Notes: a model not told the origin generated them from the sequence alone. DNA of 64,000 nucleotides from Areca catechu (GCA_021397845.1 CM038038.1:67192748-67256747); one strand, 5' to 3'. Shown: positions 22,354 to 34,557, counted from the stretch's first letter. Numbers and translations are program-made.

Positions 22354-23673
22354 ATTCACCCAAGGGTACATAACTTGAGGGCTAAGAAACCCTGACTTGT
22401 GGGCCAAGAAACCCTGGTGGACCTGGTCAACAATGGACATGTCTTGGACTGGAGCTCACTCTTGCGGGCTTGGCGGCAGGAAAGGGTCCAAGTGCATGAA
22501 GGCCGGCTCTGGTTGGGGGGACCTGGTGAATCTTCTGATATGATGACTCTTCTCTTGACTTGAATGACTCAACTGGACTCTTGACTGAACTAAAATGACT
22601 AGACCTAACTAAGTGGACTTAACTGACTCAATTGTCTCACTTTATTACAGGACTCAACTGGCTCACTTTGACTAAAGTGACACAGGACTAATGGACTCAA
22701 ATAAAATAAAATAAAATAGATTTTTGGTCCCCATCATTTTCTTGCGGTGGGGAGAACTCGACTCCGTCGAGTCAGGCTCAACAGGGTTAATGGAACCGAA
22801 ACTAAGCAAACAAAAGAGGCTATTTTCTTTTTCTTTTTCTTTTTTTTTCACCTTCTTTCTTTTTTTTTCTCTAATTTTTTTTTTTTATTGGTTGCTCTGA
22901 GATCTGCACTGCTTTGCATGTCATGCAGCTATAAAGGCATGTAGCTTTGATATCTGTGGTACCTTGAGGAGCGTGCAACCTAGAAGTCGGCAACAGTGAA
23001 GGCATTTGCTTTCACGATCATGCTGTCCCTTTCTTCCTCATAGACCAAATCAGGGAGAGGAGCAATGAAGTTCGACGGTGTCAAGGTTGGGTAGAGACCG
23101 TCCGGCAAGGTGGCCGTGGAGGCAGTGGTGGCCGACAACGGCAACGAGGGTGACGACGGTGGCCGGTGATGGCGTTGTGTGGTCGAGGGTGTCATGGATG
23201 ATCAGATCTAGGTGGGTGTTCGCCAGCGACGGCATTGGAGCAGAGACGGCGGCTCGAGGTGGTGGTTCTGGTGGACAACATGGGGTGCGATGGCGTTCGA
23301 CGGTGGTGGGGAGGCATCGGGCGTTGGATGTCGGTGGTGGGTGTGCGGCGGTCGATGTGGGAGAGCACCGCAGGGGCATCCAGCTCCAGAACAATGGTGG
23401 CTTCTTCTCCTTGCACGATGATGGCGACGATGGTGGTGGTTTCGCCTTCGGATCACCGGATGAGTGGGATATACCAGCGGGACGAATCGGGGTGGTGGTT
23501 GTCACTGCCGCCGCATCATCTAAGGCTGTAAAAAACCACAAGGGCGATGCGGGTCATGGAAGAGCTACTGTGGCGGGGGTGTAGGTGGTGGCGCGGAGGA
23601 GATGGGTACCAGCGGGCGGCGCCGATCAGCTGCAGGGATGGGTCTAGCGGGAGGGAGCTTCTGTGGCACTCCG

Positions 23674-23844
23674 GTCGGGCAGCATCTTGAAGACCTGGAC
23701 CTGGAAAGTAGAGGAGGACTACGAGGGATCCATGGAGGCCGGAAGGATGGTGCCGTTCTGGCAGCAAGATGGGATGTAGCCGAGGTCGGTGTCATTGAAT
23801 ATGGTCGGGGGGAGGTCGAGGATGGTGAGGGACGTGAGATCCCG
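23674..23844 (-). pseudogene. COBRA-like protein gene fragment captured by F
   Basis: One minus-strand frame reads LDLPPTIFNDT, then GYIPSCCQNGTILP, SMDPS, and FQVQVFKMLPD. This is the cysteine-rich segment typical of COBRA-like GPI-anchored cell-wall proteins, which direct cellulose microfibril orientation in plants. About 57 codons are present. There is one in-frame TAG (23719-23721), after SMDPS where a Lys is usual, and similarity stops abruptly on both sides. It lies in the same orientation as F's transcription. It cannot make a functional protein. The family call is from memory of the motif and has not been searched. Confidence 0.68.
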
Positions 23845-23970
23845 CTGAGGAAGGGGGGGTTGGGAGATCGGCTGTAGGCGGTGAGCAGGAGCAGGGCCTC
23901 ACGGTGGCAGAGAAGAGAGGGGTTAGGGTCCAGGCGATGTGGAATCGGGGAGGAAGAGAAACCCTAATCT

Positions 23971-23987
23971 GCTGGGCTCTGATACCA
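23971..23987 (-). other. Element F primer-binding site
   Basis: Minus strand TGGTATCAGAGCCCAGC, complementary to initiator tRNA-Met for its first 12 bases, directly inside the right LTR. Confidence 0.88.
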
Positions 23988-23988
23988 T

Positions 23989-24791
23989 TAGATACGGGAC
24001 AGAGATCGGGACAGATCGCTGGCGAGCATAGAAGTCACCAAAGAATAGGGTTTGTAGGGGAGGAGAAGGAAAAGATACTGGGGTTCACACAAATTTCTCG
24101 TGGAGGACAAGCACACAGCAAAGGGCTTACACAGATGTCCAAATCAGGGATCACACAGAAACCCTGGAAAGAAGGGGAAGGGATCACACAGATACCTTGG
24201 GCTCACATAGATGCCCGAATCAGGGATCACACAGAAATCCTGGGAAGAAGGAGGAAGGATCACACAGATACCCTGGGCTCACATAGATGCCTGAGTCAGG
24301 GATCACACAGAAACCCTGGGATCACACAGATTATTCACACAGAACTCAAGAAGTTTTTTTATTCCTTCATATCATTCAAAAATTACAAGAAGGGGTGGGG
24401 TATTTATAGATTCACCCTAGGGTACATAACTTGAGGGCTAAGAAACCCTGACTTGTGGGCCAAGAAATCCTGGTGGACCTGGTCAACAGTGGGCCTGTCT
24501 TGGACTAGAGCTCTCTCTTGCGGGCTTGGCGGCAAGAAAGGGTCTAGATGCATGAAGGCCGGCTCTGGTTGGGGGGCCTGGTGTATCTTCTGATCTGATG
24601 ACTCTCCTCTTTACTTGAATGACTCAACTGGACTCTTGACTGAACTAAAATGATTGGACCTGACTAAGTAGACTTAACTGACTCAATTGTCTCACTTTAT
24701 TACAAGACTCAATTGGCTCACTTTGACTAAAGTGATATAGGACTAATGGACTCAAATAAAATAAAATAAAATAGATTTTTGGTCCCCATCA
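23989..24791 (-). repeat. Element F right (5') LTR
   Basis: 803 bp; ends CCCCATCA before ctacc. The outer base context is altered (TAGATACGGG instead of TGATGCAGG). One 76-bp unit fewer than the left LTR. Confidence 0.9.
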
Positions 24792-24796
24792 CTACC

Positions 24797-24964
24797 GTTC
24801 AAGTGTCGACACATTCAGGTGTCAACACATCAACATGTCGACACATCAACTTAAAAACCAAAAAATAAGAGATATCAAAATCACTAGAAATAAGATTAAA
24901 TTCAACAATGATTGAGTAAGATTGATGTCAAATTGATCTAATTTGAGTCAAAGATAGGAAAAAT
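24797..24964 (-). other. C pol-ORF3 spacer, part next to pol, with gtgtcgacac copies
   Basis: Contains three copies of the LTR palindrome or close variants at about 24801-24845. The corresponding spacer in G (58093-58160) has the same feature. Confidence 0.7.
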
Positions 24965-27900
24965 TTAATCAAAAGGATTAATGATCCCGAGCTCTCTTAT
25001 AGTCATACAAAATCGATCTTCCAGAAGTGGTTTAGTTAAGATATCAACTAATTGAAATTCAGTACTAATAAATTCAAGCACAACATCATTTTTTTCTACA
25101 TGATCTCTAATAAAATGATGTATAATTTCAATATGTTACTCCTAGAATGTTAAACAGGATTTTTAGTCAATCAAATAGCACTGGTATTATCACATTTAAT
25201 AGGTGTACTAGCCAACTTGATTCCAAAATCTTCAAGTTGTTGCTTAATCTATAAGATTTGAGTATAACAACTTCCTACTGCAATATACTCAGCCTCAGCT
25301 GTGGATAATGCAACTGAAGTTTATTTCTTACAAAACCATGAGATTAAGTTAACTCCAGAAAATTATCAAGTACCACTAGTACTCTTTCTATCAAATTTAC
25401 AACCAACAAAATCAGTATCAGAATATCCAATCAATTCAGCAGATAAATTTCTAGAATACCATAAACCAATATCAATAGTACCAGATAGATATCTAATAAT
25501 ATGCTTAACAGCCATCAAATGTGATCTTTAAGTTCAAACTGATATCTAGTACACATGTATACATTGAACATTATATCTGGTCTACAAGTAGTTAAGTACA
25601 GTAAAGAGCCAATCATACCTCTGTATAACTTTTGATCTACAGATTTACCATGTTCATCCTTATCAAGTCTACAAGAGGGGCTCAAAGGCGTACCTATTAC
25701 TTTAGTAGTCTCCATCCCAAACTTCTTTATAATCTCTCTTGTATACTTAACTTGGTTGATGAAGATACCATCTTTTGTTTGCTTGATCTGGAGTTCGAGA
25801 AAGAAATGAGTTCTCCAATCATTCTCATCTCGAACTCACCCTGCATTAGCTTAGCAAACTCTTGACAAAGAATTTCATTAGTAGCACCAAAAATGATATC
25901 ATCAACATATATTTGTACTACTAATAAATCACTATCTTTCTTTTTCAAAAATAGTGTTTTATCAACATGGCCTCTAGAAAATTCATTTTCAATTAAAAAT
26001 TTGCTCAGTCTTTCATACCAGGCTTGAGGTGCTTGCTTTAATCCATAAAATGCTTTGTGCAATTTAAAAACATGATCAGGATGTGTATGATTTTCAAATC
26101 CAGGTGGTTGTTCAACAAAAATCTTTTCAGTTATAAAACCATTCAGAAAGCACTCTTAAAATCCATTTGAAATAGTTTGAAATTTATAAAATAAGCAAAT
26201 GCTAATAATAGTCTAATTGCTTCAAGTCTAGCAACAGGAGCAAAAGTTTCATCAAAATCAATCCCTTCCTCCTGGTTGTAGCCTTTAGCAACTAGCCTAG
26301 CTTTATTCCTAATAACAATTCCATTTTCATCTAACTTATTCCTAAATATCCATTTTGTATCAATAATATAAACATTGATGGTCTTTCTATTAATATCCAA
26401 ACATTATTTCTATCAAACTAAATAAGTTCATCTTGAATGGCATTAATCCAGTTAGGGTCTTTTCAGCTTCTTCAAAACATTTAGGTTCTACTTATGATAC
26501 AAAAGCTATATAATCACATTCATTTCTAATTGAGGCTCAAGTTCTTAACCCTTTAGATAGATCACCTAGGATTAATTCTTTAGGATGTCCATGAGCACAC
26601 ATCCACTCCCTAGATAGATCTTGATGCTTTGGAGTGTCATCACCTTTCTCATTCATGTCTTGATCTTCTTCACTTGGTTGAGGAGGTTGATCATTCAGTG
26701 TCAACTTTTGATGCTTGTCAGCACCTACACATTCATCAGAAATATCCTCTTTTCTGGAGGATTTGTTAGTAGATTCTTCAAAAACAACATGTACTGACTC
26801 TTCCATAACCAAAGTTCTTTTATTGAAAACTCTGTATGCCCTGCTTGATGTGGAGTATCATAAAAAGATACCTTCATCAGACTTGGCATCAAATTTTTCA
26901 ATTATCTTTTACATTATTTAAAATAAAATATTTACAGCCAAAAACTCAAAAATACTTTAAAGTAGGTTTTCTTTGATTCCAAAGTTCGCATGGAGTTTTC
27001 TTCAAAATAGGGCAGATTAAAACTCGATTCAAAATGTAACATGCAGTATTAATAGCTTCAACCAAAAATTATCTCAGTAAATCATTTTCACAAAGCATAG
27101 TGTATGCCATTTCTTCCAAAGTATGATTTTTTTTTTCTATTACCCCATTCTGCTGAGGTGTCCTAGGTGTAGAAAAGTTATGTTCTATTCCTTTTTCATT
27201 ACAAAAGTTTTCAAAATCTTGGTTTTTAAATTCAGTTCCATGATCACTACAAATACTAACAACTGAAACACCTTTTTCATTTGAAACTTTTCGATAAAAC
27301 TTTATAAAAGTAGAAAATGATTCATCTTTATGTGTTAGAAAGAAAACCCATGTAAATCTCAAAAAATTGTCCACTATGACTAATCCATACCTCTTGCCTC
27401 CTAGACTTGATATTCTAGTTGATCCAAAGAGATCCATATGAAGTAGTTCTAGTGGCTTACTAGTAGTTACAAAACCTTTTGGTTTGAAAGAAGTTTTAAC
27501 TTGTTTACCAAATTGACATGTTTGGCAAATTCTATCTTTTTCAAAACAAAGTTCAGGTAAATCTCTAACTAAATTTTTTTTACAAAGTTATGAAAGAAGA
27601 TACATACTAGCATGCCCTAATCTTCTATGCCAAAGCCAACTAGTCTCATCCTTAGTAGAATTCATTGTAATAAGGCATTATCTATTAGGCAAAGATAGAC
27701 CATCCAAATCTACCAAATAAATATTTTCATGCCTTTTTCTAATGAATTGTACTCCATTTATATCCGGACTAGCAATCATGCAATAAGATAATTTAAAAAT
27801 GACTTGAAAACCTTTATCACCAAATTGACTAATGCTTAAAAGATTGTGTTTTAAACCATCAACTAGAAGTAATTACTAATACAATTAGAAGGAGTTATGT

Positions 27901-28068
27901 GAACCTTACCAATACCAATGATTTTTCCTTTACCATTATCCCCAAAGGTCACACTCCCTCCATTCAAAGCTTCAAGAGAAGTGAATTACTTCATATCTCC
28001 CATCATGTACCTTAAGCAACCACTATCAAGATACCAAAGTCTTTTGTTCTCCTTGGTTGCAAGACACA
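24965..28068 (-). pseudogene. pol: Element C pol (copia type), broken
   Basis: On the minus strand from about 28068 (protease YLDSGC) through pre-integrase, integrase (27437-27069; HGTEF and PQQNGVIE catalytic regions), RT (26400-25727; IYVDDIIFG containing YVDD) and RNase H to the stop at 24965-24967. Many stops and frame changes break it into pieces under 130 codons. Domain order protease-integrase-RT-RNase H places it in Ty1/copia and it aligns along its length with G's pol. Gag is separated from it by D and E. Not functional. Confidence 0.9.
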
Positions 28069-28465
28069 CCTGCTGTTGACCCCTGGAATGATTTTGATGA
28101 TCCCAAAATATTGGAGCATGTATTTGATACTAATTCTTTCAAATTACTTGAGAAGTTTTTGCAGGAAATTGGTTACCTTTAGTTTAAAATGGTTTTCAAA
28201 TTGATTGGAAGGTAATTCAATTATGTATGTGTTTTATGAACTTGAACTTGTAAAAGTCCTAGTTTTGTCAATCTTGTAATCTTGTAAAATGGGCTGAAAA
28301 TTATAAAATTAAGAGCATGTAGATGAGCTCTTATTTGATTCAAGTGTTGAACAGTTTTGGAGAAGCTTGAAGCATCAATTGAAGTCTTTGCAAGAGTTGA
28401 CTCAAGAATCAAGAGCTGACTCTTTGTGGCATGGCATGGAGAAAGTTTCAAGGTTTCAATATCAA

Positions 28466-28752
28466 GAGCCGACTCTTGTCCTAAGAGCCAACTCATGGAA
28501 GAATACCTTATTCTGAAGCCTAAGATCTCGAGCCGACTCGAATCCCAAGAGCTGACTCGTCCAAAGTTATGAATTTTGATGGATTGAGAACTGAGCCGAC
28601 TCTGCCCTGAAGAGCCGACTCTAGGTATTTGTCATTTTGAAGTAACTGAAGGCAAGAGCCAACTCTAGTATGAAGAGTCGACTCCTACAAAAACTTATTT
28701 TGGGCTATTTGAGACTTCGAGCCAACTCGTGGACCTCGAGCCGACTCGAGTA
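28466..28752 (+). repeat. GAGCCGACTC array in D 5' LTR
   Basis: About ten copies of GAGCCGACTC or one-base variants, mostly in pairs about 10-25 bases apart (for example at about 28594 and 28613). It lies upstream of the TATA box and matches the array at 37590-37935 in the 3' LTR. Confidence 0.85.
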
Positions 28753-28868
28753 GCCATTTTCTGCACTCCAATGGCTAGTTGCTGAAAGTGATTTTTTAAT
28801 TCCATTTCATCTCCAACAGCTCTTTCACAAATCCCTAGGCCCTACAACGGCCATATCTCTTGGAAAAA

Positions 28869-28876
28869 TATAAAAG
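28869..28876 (+). promoter_or_regulatory. TATA box of D 5' LTR
   Basis: tataaaag; the equivalent in the 3' LTR is 38054-38061. Places the hairpin array within the transcribed leader. Confidence 0.7.
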
Positions 28877-29253
28877 GGATTGTTTTTGAAGGATTAAATA
28901 ATTTTATTAGAGCATTATTATTGACTTATCTTGAGATATTAAAGAGCCTTCAAGTCTTTCACCTACCTACTTCAAAGAGCTTTCAAGTTAGGATTCAAAG
29001 CTACACCAACTCCACTTCATCATTGAATCCACTCATTGAAGAAGCAAAGAAGTAGCTTGAAGAGCATTAAAGAGCATTCAAAGCTAGGCTTCATCTTGAT
29101 CTATATCGGCAACACTTAAACAAACTCGATTTATTGTAGTTGCTTGCTTATCTTCTCTTTATCCTTGTTTTCTCTCTAAGAGTAGCAAGGGGTTGTGTCT
29201 TAAGAGAGGGTTGAAGGTTTTTAGGTGAGCCTAGTGAAAATCCAATTTGGGTT

Positions 29254-29432
29254 CTTGGTGATCCCGGTATAAAACCAAGTGTTAGGGTTTTCTTTGGTGA
29301 TCCCGTTTAAAACCAAAGGGAGTTTGGGTTTCTTTGGTGATCCCGGTAAAACCAAAGTGTATAGGTTTGGATTATGAGCCTGGTAAAATAATCCGACTGT
29401 ATTCCAATTGGGGGATATAGTAAAAATCCCAA
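29254..29432 (+). repeat. Constant-loop hairpin array in D 5' LTR
   Basis: Hairpins CTTGGT/ACCAAG (29254-29279), CTTTGGT/ACCAAAG (29292-29318 and 29332-29357), GGATTAT/ATAATCC (29369-29394) and TTGGG/CCCAA (29408-29432). Loops keep gatcccggtaaa or gagcctggtaaa, or a relative. A second copy is in the 3' LTR at about 38437-38615. Confidence 0.85.
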
Positions 29433-29649
29433 GTGGTGCTTGGGTAGTGGACGTAGGAGCCGGTTACTCCGAACCACTCTAAATATCTTTGTGTTTGTGC
29501 TTGTGATCTTATTATCTTATCATTTTTACTTTATTACTTCCGCATTGCATATTGCACCACAACACTAAAAGAATTTCAAAGTGCACATAATTATGAAAAG
29601 TTTTTTAATCCCAATTCACCCCCTTTTGGGAAGCCACTTGGGCAACAAG

Positions 29650-29661
29650 TGGTATCAAAGT
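29650..29661 (+). other. Element D primer-binding site, two bases diverged
   Basis: TGGTATCAAAGT two bases after the LTR; standard site is TGGTATCAGAGC. The mismatches suggest decay. Confidence 0.75.
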
Positions 29662-29694
29662 AGAGTCTCTAAAAGTTACTTAGAGTAAAGATAT

Positions 29695-31469
29695 ATGGCA
29701 CATCCCATGAGCACTTCATTAGCCGAAGGTCAATCCACAAATCGACCCCACTTTTAATCGGAATCAATTATACATATTGGAAGGCAAGAATGAAAATATA
29801 CATTCAAGCCATAGATTTTTATTTATGAAAAATTATCTTGAAAGGACCTCACATACCCACTATTAGAGTTAATGATGTAGAGGTTCCCAAACCAGAAGAG
29901 GAATGGGATGAGAATGATATGAAATTAGCTAAGCTAAATGCCAAAGCAATGAATTTATTGTATTATGCTTTGAATCCAAATGAGTTTAACAGAATTTCAA
30001 CTTATAATTCTGCTAAAGAAATTTGGGATAAGCTAGAAATTACACATGAAGGCACATCACAAGTTAAAACATCAAAAATCAACCTTCTTGTGCATAACTA
30101 TGAGTTATTTAAGATGGATCCTAGTGAGACTATATCTGCTATGTATACTCGCTTTACTGATATTATAAATGGTCTCAAAAGTCTTGGTAGAACTTACACT
30201 AATGCTGATCTTGTTCAAAAAGTTTTAAGACCCTTGCTAGATAAATGGGAAGCTAAGGTGATAGTTATTCAAGAGGTGAATGACCTAAATACTCTGCCAC
30301 TGGAAGAACTACTTGGATCACTAATCATACATGAATTAGCTATGCAACAAAGGACTGATGAAGATACCAAAAGAAAGAAAGCAATAGCATTTAAAGCTAC
30401 AGAAGAGGATAAAAATGAAGACTCAAACTCATCAGATGATGATCTAGAAAATGATGAGATAGCTTTTGTAATGAGAAGATTACAAAGGTTTATGGGCCGA
30501 AGAAAAATAAATTGATGGAGAAAGCAATTCAGAAAATGAGATTTTAGGAAAGAAAGAGAAAAAGACAAAGAAAAAGAGAAGGATAAAGATAAAGATCATG
30601 TACCAATCTACTATAGATACAAGAAACCGGGAGACATTCATCGTGACTGTCCTGAAACAAAGAAAAAGATGATCACCAAAAAGAAGAAGAAGGTAATGCT
30701 TGCAGCATGGAGTGACAGTAATGAATCTACATCCATTGAAGAGGATGAAGAAATAACAAAGACTGCATAAATCTGTCTTATGGGTTTATAGGATGAGGTA
30801 ACTACTTCTGAATCTAATTTAGAATTTACATATGATGAGCTGCATAATGCATTTTGTGGATTATTGGTAGAATACAAGAAAGCTAGTTTAAAAATGAAAA
30901 CTCTGAAAAATCAATGTGATACAATTAAAAAAGACAAAAATGATTTTAGTGAAAGAAATAAAATCTTGCAAAGGGAATTAAACTTAGTTTATGAAAGACT
31001 TAAGATTATTCAATTTAAAAAAGAAGAGCTTATTGAGGAAAACAAAGGTTTGAAAAATGAAAATGATAATTTAAAGAAGGAAGTTCAAAAGCTCAAGCCT
31101 TTGGTTAAAAAACTAACATTAAGTTCTAACAAACTTGAATTAATTTTGAAAGATCAAAGAGAAACAAATAATGAATTTGGAATTTGTTATAAAGGTTCTA
31201 TTTCAAACAAATTTTTTGCATGTACATCATATGCACCTAAGTTTACTACTTCAAAACAAGTTAAACCTAAACTTGTATCATCTCATGATTATTATTCAAA
31301 GTCAAGGATTGTATGCTATGCTTGTAATAACTTTGGTCATAAGGCATTTGAGTATCATTTGAAATACAATGATAAAAAGAAAATTAAAAATGTTTGGATT
31401 CCAAAAAGAACCATTTCTACTAACTTGCAAGGATCCAAGAAAGCTTGGGTACATAAATTTATTAAATGA
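29695..31469 (+). pseudogene. gag: Element D gag, broken
   Basis: ATG 29695 begins the Sirevirus gag N-terminus (EGQSTNRP) but stops at 29755-29757. The following frame continues with a stop at 29826-29828, then 226 open codons to 30515 covering the UBN2-type gag domain. The zinc knuckle near 30615 is degenerate (its first two cysteines are lost). A coiled-coil-rich C-terminal part (30864-31469) has a second, partly CCHC-like motif near 31312-31350 and ends in AWVHKFIK-TGA. Compared with G the overall plan is the same. Confidence 0.85.
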
Positions 31470-34400
31470 TTATTTTGCAGGGATGTCTTGCAGCCATAAA
31501 TATAAAGAAAAGATGGTATCTGGATAGTGATTGTTCAAGATACATGACGAAAGATATTGATCAATTCTTCACCCTAGAATAAAAGGATGGTGGAATGGTA
31601 ACATTTGATGATAATCATAAAGGAAAGATAATTGATATCGGTAAAGTCAAAATTACTCCTTCTACATTTATTGAAAATGTGTTACTTGTAGAAAAGCTAA
31701 AGCATAATCTTTTGAGTATTAGTCAGCTATGTGACATTGGTTTTAATGTTTTCTTCAAGTCATCAATGTATATAGTAGTTGATCCACTTGACTCTAGTAC
31801 TAAATTCATTGGACACAGACTTGGTAACATTTATGTAGTAGATCTTAATAATCTAGCTATGTTAAGCAACACAAGTCTTGTAGCAATGAATAACAAGAGC
31901 AGGGAATCAAGTTTACTATGGCATAGGTGACTTGGACATGATAGTATAGACACTATAGTTAAACTTATTTCAAAGGATTTAATTAAAGGATTGCCAAAAT
32001 TTAAAGTTAATTTTGATTATGTTTGCGATGCTTGTCAATTAGGAAAACAAGTGAGGGAATGTTTTAAATCCAAAAATATTGTTTCTACTACTAGACCCTT
32101 AGAGCTACTTCACATTGACTTATTTGGACCTACTAGGACTACCAGCCTAGGTGGTATGAAATATGGCCTTATGATTGTAGATGATTTTTCAAGATACACA
32201 TGGATTTTGTTTATTGTACATAAAGATGAAACTTTCAAAGTACTCAAAAAGTTTCATAAAAGAGTCACAAATTTGAAAAATATATCTTTGAAATGTAGTG
32301 ATCATGGCATCGAGTTTGAAAATCAATATTTACATCACTTTGTACAAAGCACGGTATTGATCATAACTTCTCTGCACCTAGAACACCATAGCAAAATAGT
32401 GTTGTAGAAAGAAATAATTGTACTTTGGAAGAGATATCCAAAATAATGCTTTGTGAAGGAAATCTTCCAAAATACTTTTGGGCAAAAGTTGTAAATACCA
32501 CATGCTATATTTTGAATAGAGTTTTGATTAGACCTATTATCAGAAAAACACCCTATGAACATTGGAACAATAGAAAACCTAATATTAAGTATTTTCATAT
32601 TTTCGGATGTAAATGTTTTGTTCTTAACAATGGAAAGGATAATCTTAGTAAATTTGATGTAAAATCTTATGAAGCTATTTTTTTTGGATATTCTTTAAAT
32701 AGTAAAGCCTATCGTGTTTTCAATAAAAGAACTTTGACTGTTGAAGAATTTATACATGTTATTTTTAATGAATCTGATATTATATCTTCTAGAAAGGAAG
32801 ATTTTGCTGATGATGATGCAGGTACTCTAGAACATAGACTGAAAGATTTGACTCTCAAAGACAAACAATCAAGTGAACCACATGAAGAAGAGGTAAGCAA
32901 AAATCATGATGATATACCCAAAGAATGGAGGTATGTACAATCACACCCTAAAGAATTAATTATAGGAGACCCATCTCAAGATGTTAAAATTGGAGCTACA
33001 CATAGAGATACACATGACTTAATTGATTTTGTTTCTCATGTAGAACCACACACTATAGAAGAAGCTGAAACTTATCCTAATTGGATGCTAGCAATGCATG
33101 TTGAATTAAACCAATTTAGGAGAAATAATGTTTGGACCCTAGTAGAAAGACCTAATGATTATCCTGTTGTAGGTACTAGGTGGGTTTATAGAAATAAACT
33201 AGATGAAGAAGGAAATGTAATTAGAAATAAGGCTAGACTAGTAGCACAAAGATAAAATCAAAAAGAGGGAATAGATTTTGATGAAACCTATGCACCAATA
33301 GCTAGATTAGAAGCCATTAGATTACTACTAGCTTATGCATGCTTTATGAATTTTAAAATGGACGTAAAGAGTACATTTTTGAATGGTTTTCTATCTAAAG
33401 AAGTTTTTATTGAGCAACCATCGCGTTTTATTGATCACACTTTCCAAATCATGTTTTCAAATTAAATAAAGCCTTGTATGGTCTGAAATAGGCACCAAGA
33501 GCTTGGTATGACAGACTAAGTAAATTTTTAATTGTAAATGATTTTATAAGAGGTAGTGTTGACACCACACTATTTATTCAATGAAAGAATAATGATATTT
33601 TAGTTGTTCAAATCTATGTTAATGATATTATTTTTGGATCTACTGATGAATCATTATGTCAAGGTTTTGCTAAGCTAATGCAGGGAGAATTCGAAATGAG
33701 CTTGATGGGTGAACTGAGTTACTTTCTTGGACTTCAAATCAAACAAACTAAAGAAGGTATCCGGATGAACCAGGCCAAATACATCAAGGAGATTATTAAA
33801 AAATTTGGCATGGAATCAAGCAAAGAAATTGGAACACCCATGAATCCTGCATGTAGACTTGATAAAGATAAGAATGGCACAAATGTTGATCAAAAGCTGT
33901 ATCGAGGTATGATCAGTCATTACTTTATTTGACAGCTAGTAGACCTGATATTTTATTTAGTGTTTGTATGTGTGCACAATTTTAATCTAATCCAAAAGAG
34001 TCACACATCATAGCTGTTAAAAAAATTATTAAATATCTTAAAGGCACATGCAATGTAGGTTTATGGTATTCTAAGCACACATCTTTGAAATAATTAGTTA
34101 TTCTGATGTTGATTATGGAGGCTGTAAAGTTGATAGAAAAAGCACAAGTGGCACCTGTCAATTTCTAGGTGTTAACTTGATTTCATGGCACTGTCATAAG
34201 CAGAACTCTGTAGCACTATCTATTGCTGAGGCAAAATATGTAGCTGTTGGGAGATGTTGTGCTCAAGTAATATGGATCAAGCAACAACTAGAAGATTATG
34301 GTGTTGTCCAATCTAAAATTCATATTAAATATGATAATACTAGTGCTATTAATTTATCCAAAAATCCAATTCAGCATTCACGAACTAAGCACATAGAAAT

Positions 34401-34557
34401 TAAACATCATTTTATTCGTGATCATGTTTTAAATAATGTTGTTGAGCTATAATTTGTACCTATTGAAGATCAACTTGTTGACATGTTTACTAAATCCCTT
34501 AGTTTAGATAGATTTGAGAAAATTAGAGACGAATTAGGGTTGTGTGACCCATTCTGA
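31470..34557 (+). pseudogene. pol: Element D pol (copia type), broken
   Basis: Begins in the -1 frame relative to gag after an AG. Protease reads LDSDCSR where G has LDSGCSR, so the catalytic Gly is lost. Integrase 31991-32440 keeps HIDLFGP and SDHGIEF. The RT (about 33100-33930) keeps the copia tract but has several stops and frame changes, with the catalytic motif as YVND near 33616 rather than YVDD. RNase H 34080-34500 retains the AEAKYVAVG and DNTSAI tracts. Ends at TGA 34555-34557. Not functional. Confidence 0.88.

Larger units (their letters stand above)
21879..22736 (-). repeat. Element F left (3') LTR
   Basis: 858 bp, + strand ends TGATGCAGG...CCCCATCA. Contains three full 76-bp tandem units. 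Minus-strand TATA box ctataaatac at 22344-22353. Confidence 0.9.
22737..23988 (-). other. F interior: GC-rich captured sequence
   Basis: Next to the left LTR is a purine-rich tract (on the minus strand) and a long pyrimidine run on the + strand (22823-22887). From about 22980 to 23970 GC content jumps well above the rest of the window and overlapping ORFs appear in several frames on both strands, as expected from composition alone. Only 23674-23844 gives a recognisable protein match. A second stretch at 22983-23100 (minus strand, FIAPLPDLVYEEERD) looks protein-like but I do not recognise it. Confidence 0.75.
21879..24791 (-). mobile_element. Element F: small non-autonomous LTR retrotransposon with host gene fragment
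   Basis: 2913 bp between ctacc duplications (21874-21878 and 24792-24796). LTRs are 21879-22736 and 23989-24791. A minus-strand primer site lies inside the right LTR at 23971-23987 and a purine-rich tract adjoins the left LTR, so transcription runs leftward. The 1.25-kb interior has no gag, protease, RT or integrase. It is a GC-rich segment containing a COBRA-like fragment. It must be moved by proteins supplied by another element. Confidence 0.9.
28074..29647 (+). repeat. Element D 5' LTR
   Basis: 1574 bp, TGTTGACCCC...GGGCAACA. Contains a palindrome array (28466-28752), TATA box (28869-28876) and hairpin array (29254-29432). Confidence 0.95.

Noticed and set aside
22823..22887. Poly(T) tract as a retroposed mRNA poly(A) tail of the captured gene
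   Set aside because: Interrupted by C and G-free T runs and next to the polypurine position of F. It could be a tail remnant, but nothing else supports it, so I treat it as F's purine-rich region.
22980..23880. Several overlapping 70-170 codon ORFs on both strands in the F interior
   Set aside because: High GC content alone gives long ORFs in several frames. Compositions are Arg/Gly or Pro/His rich. Only the COBRA-like frame matches a known family.
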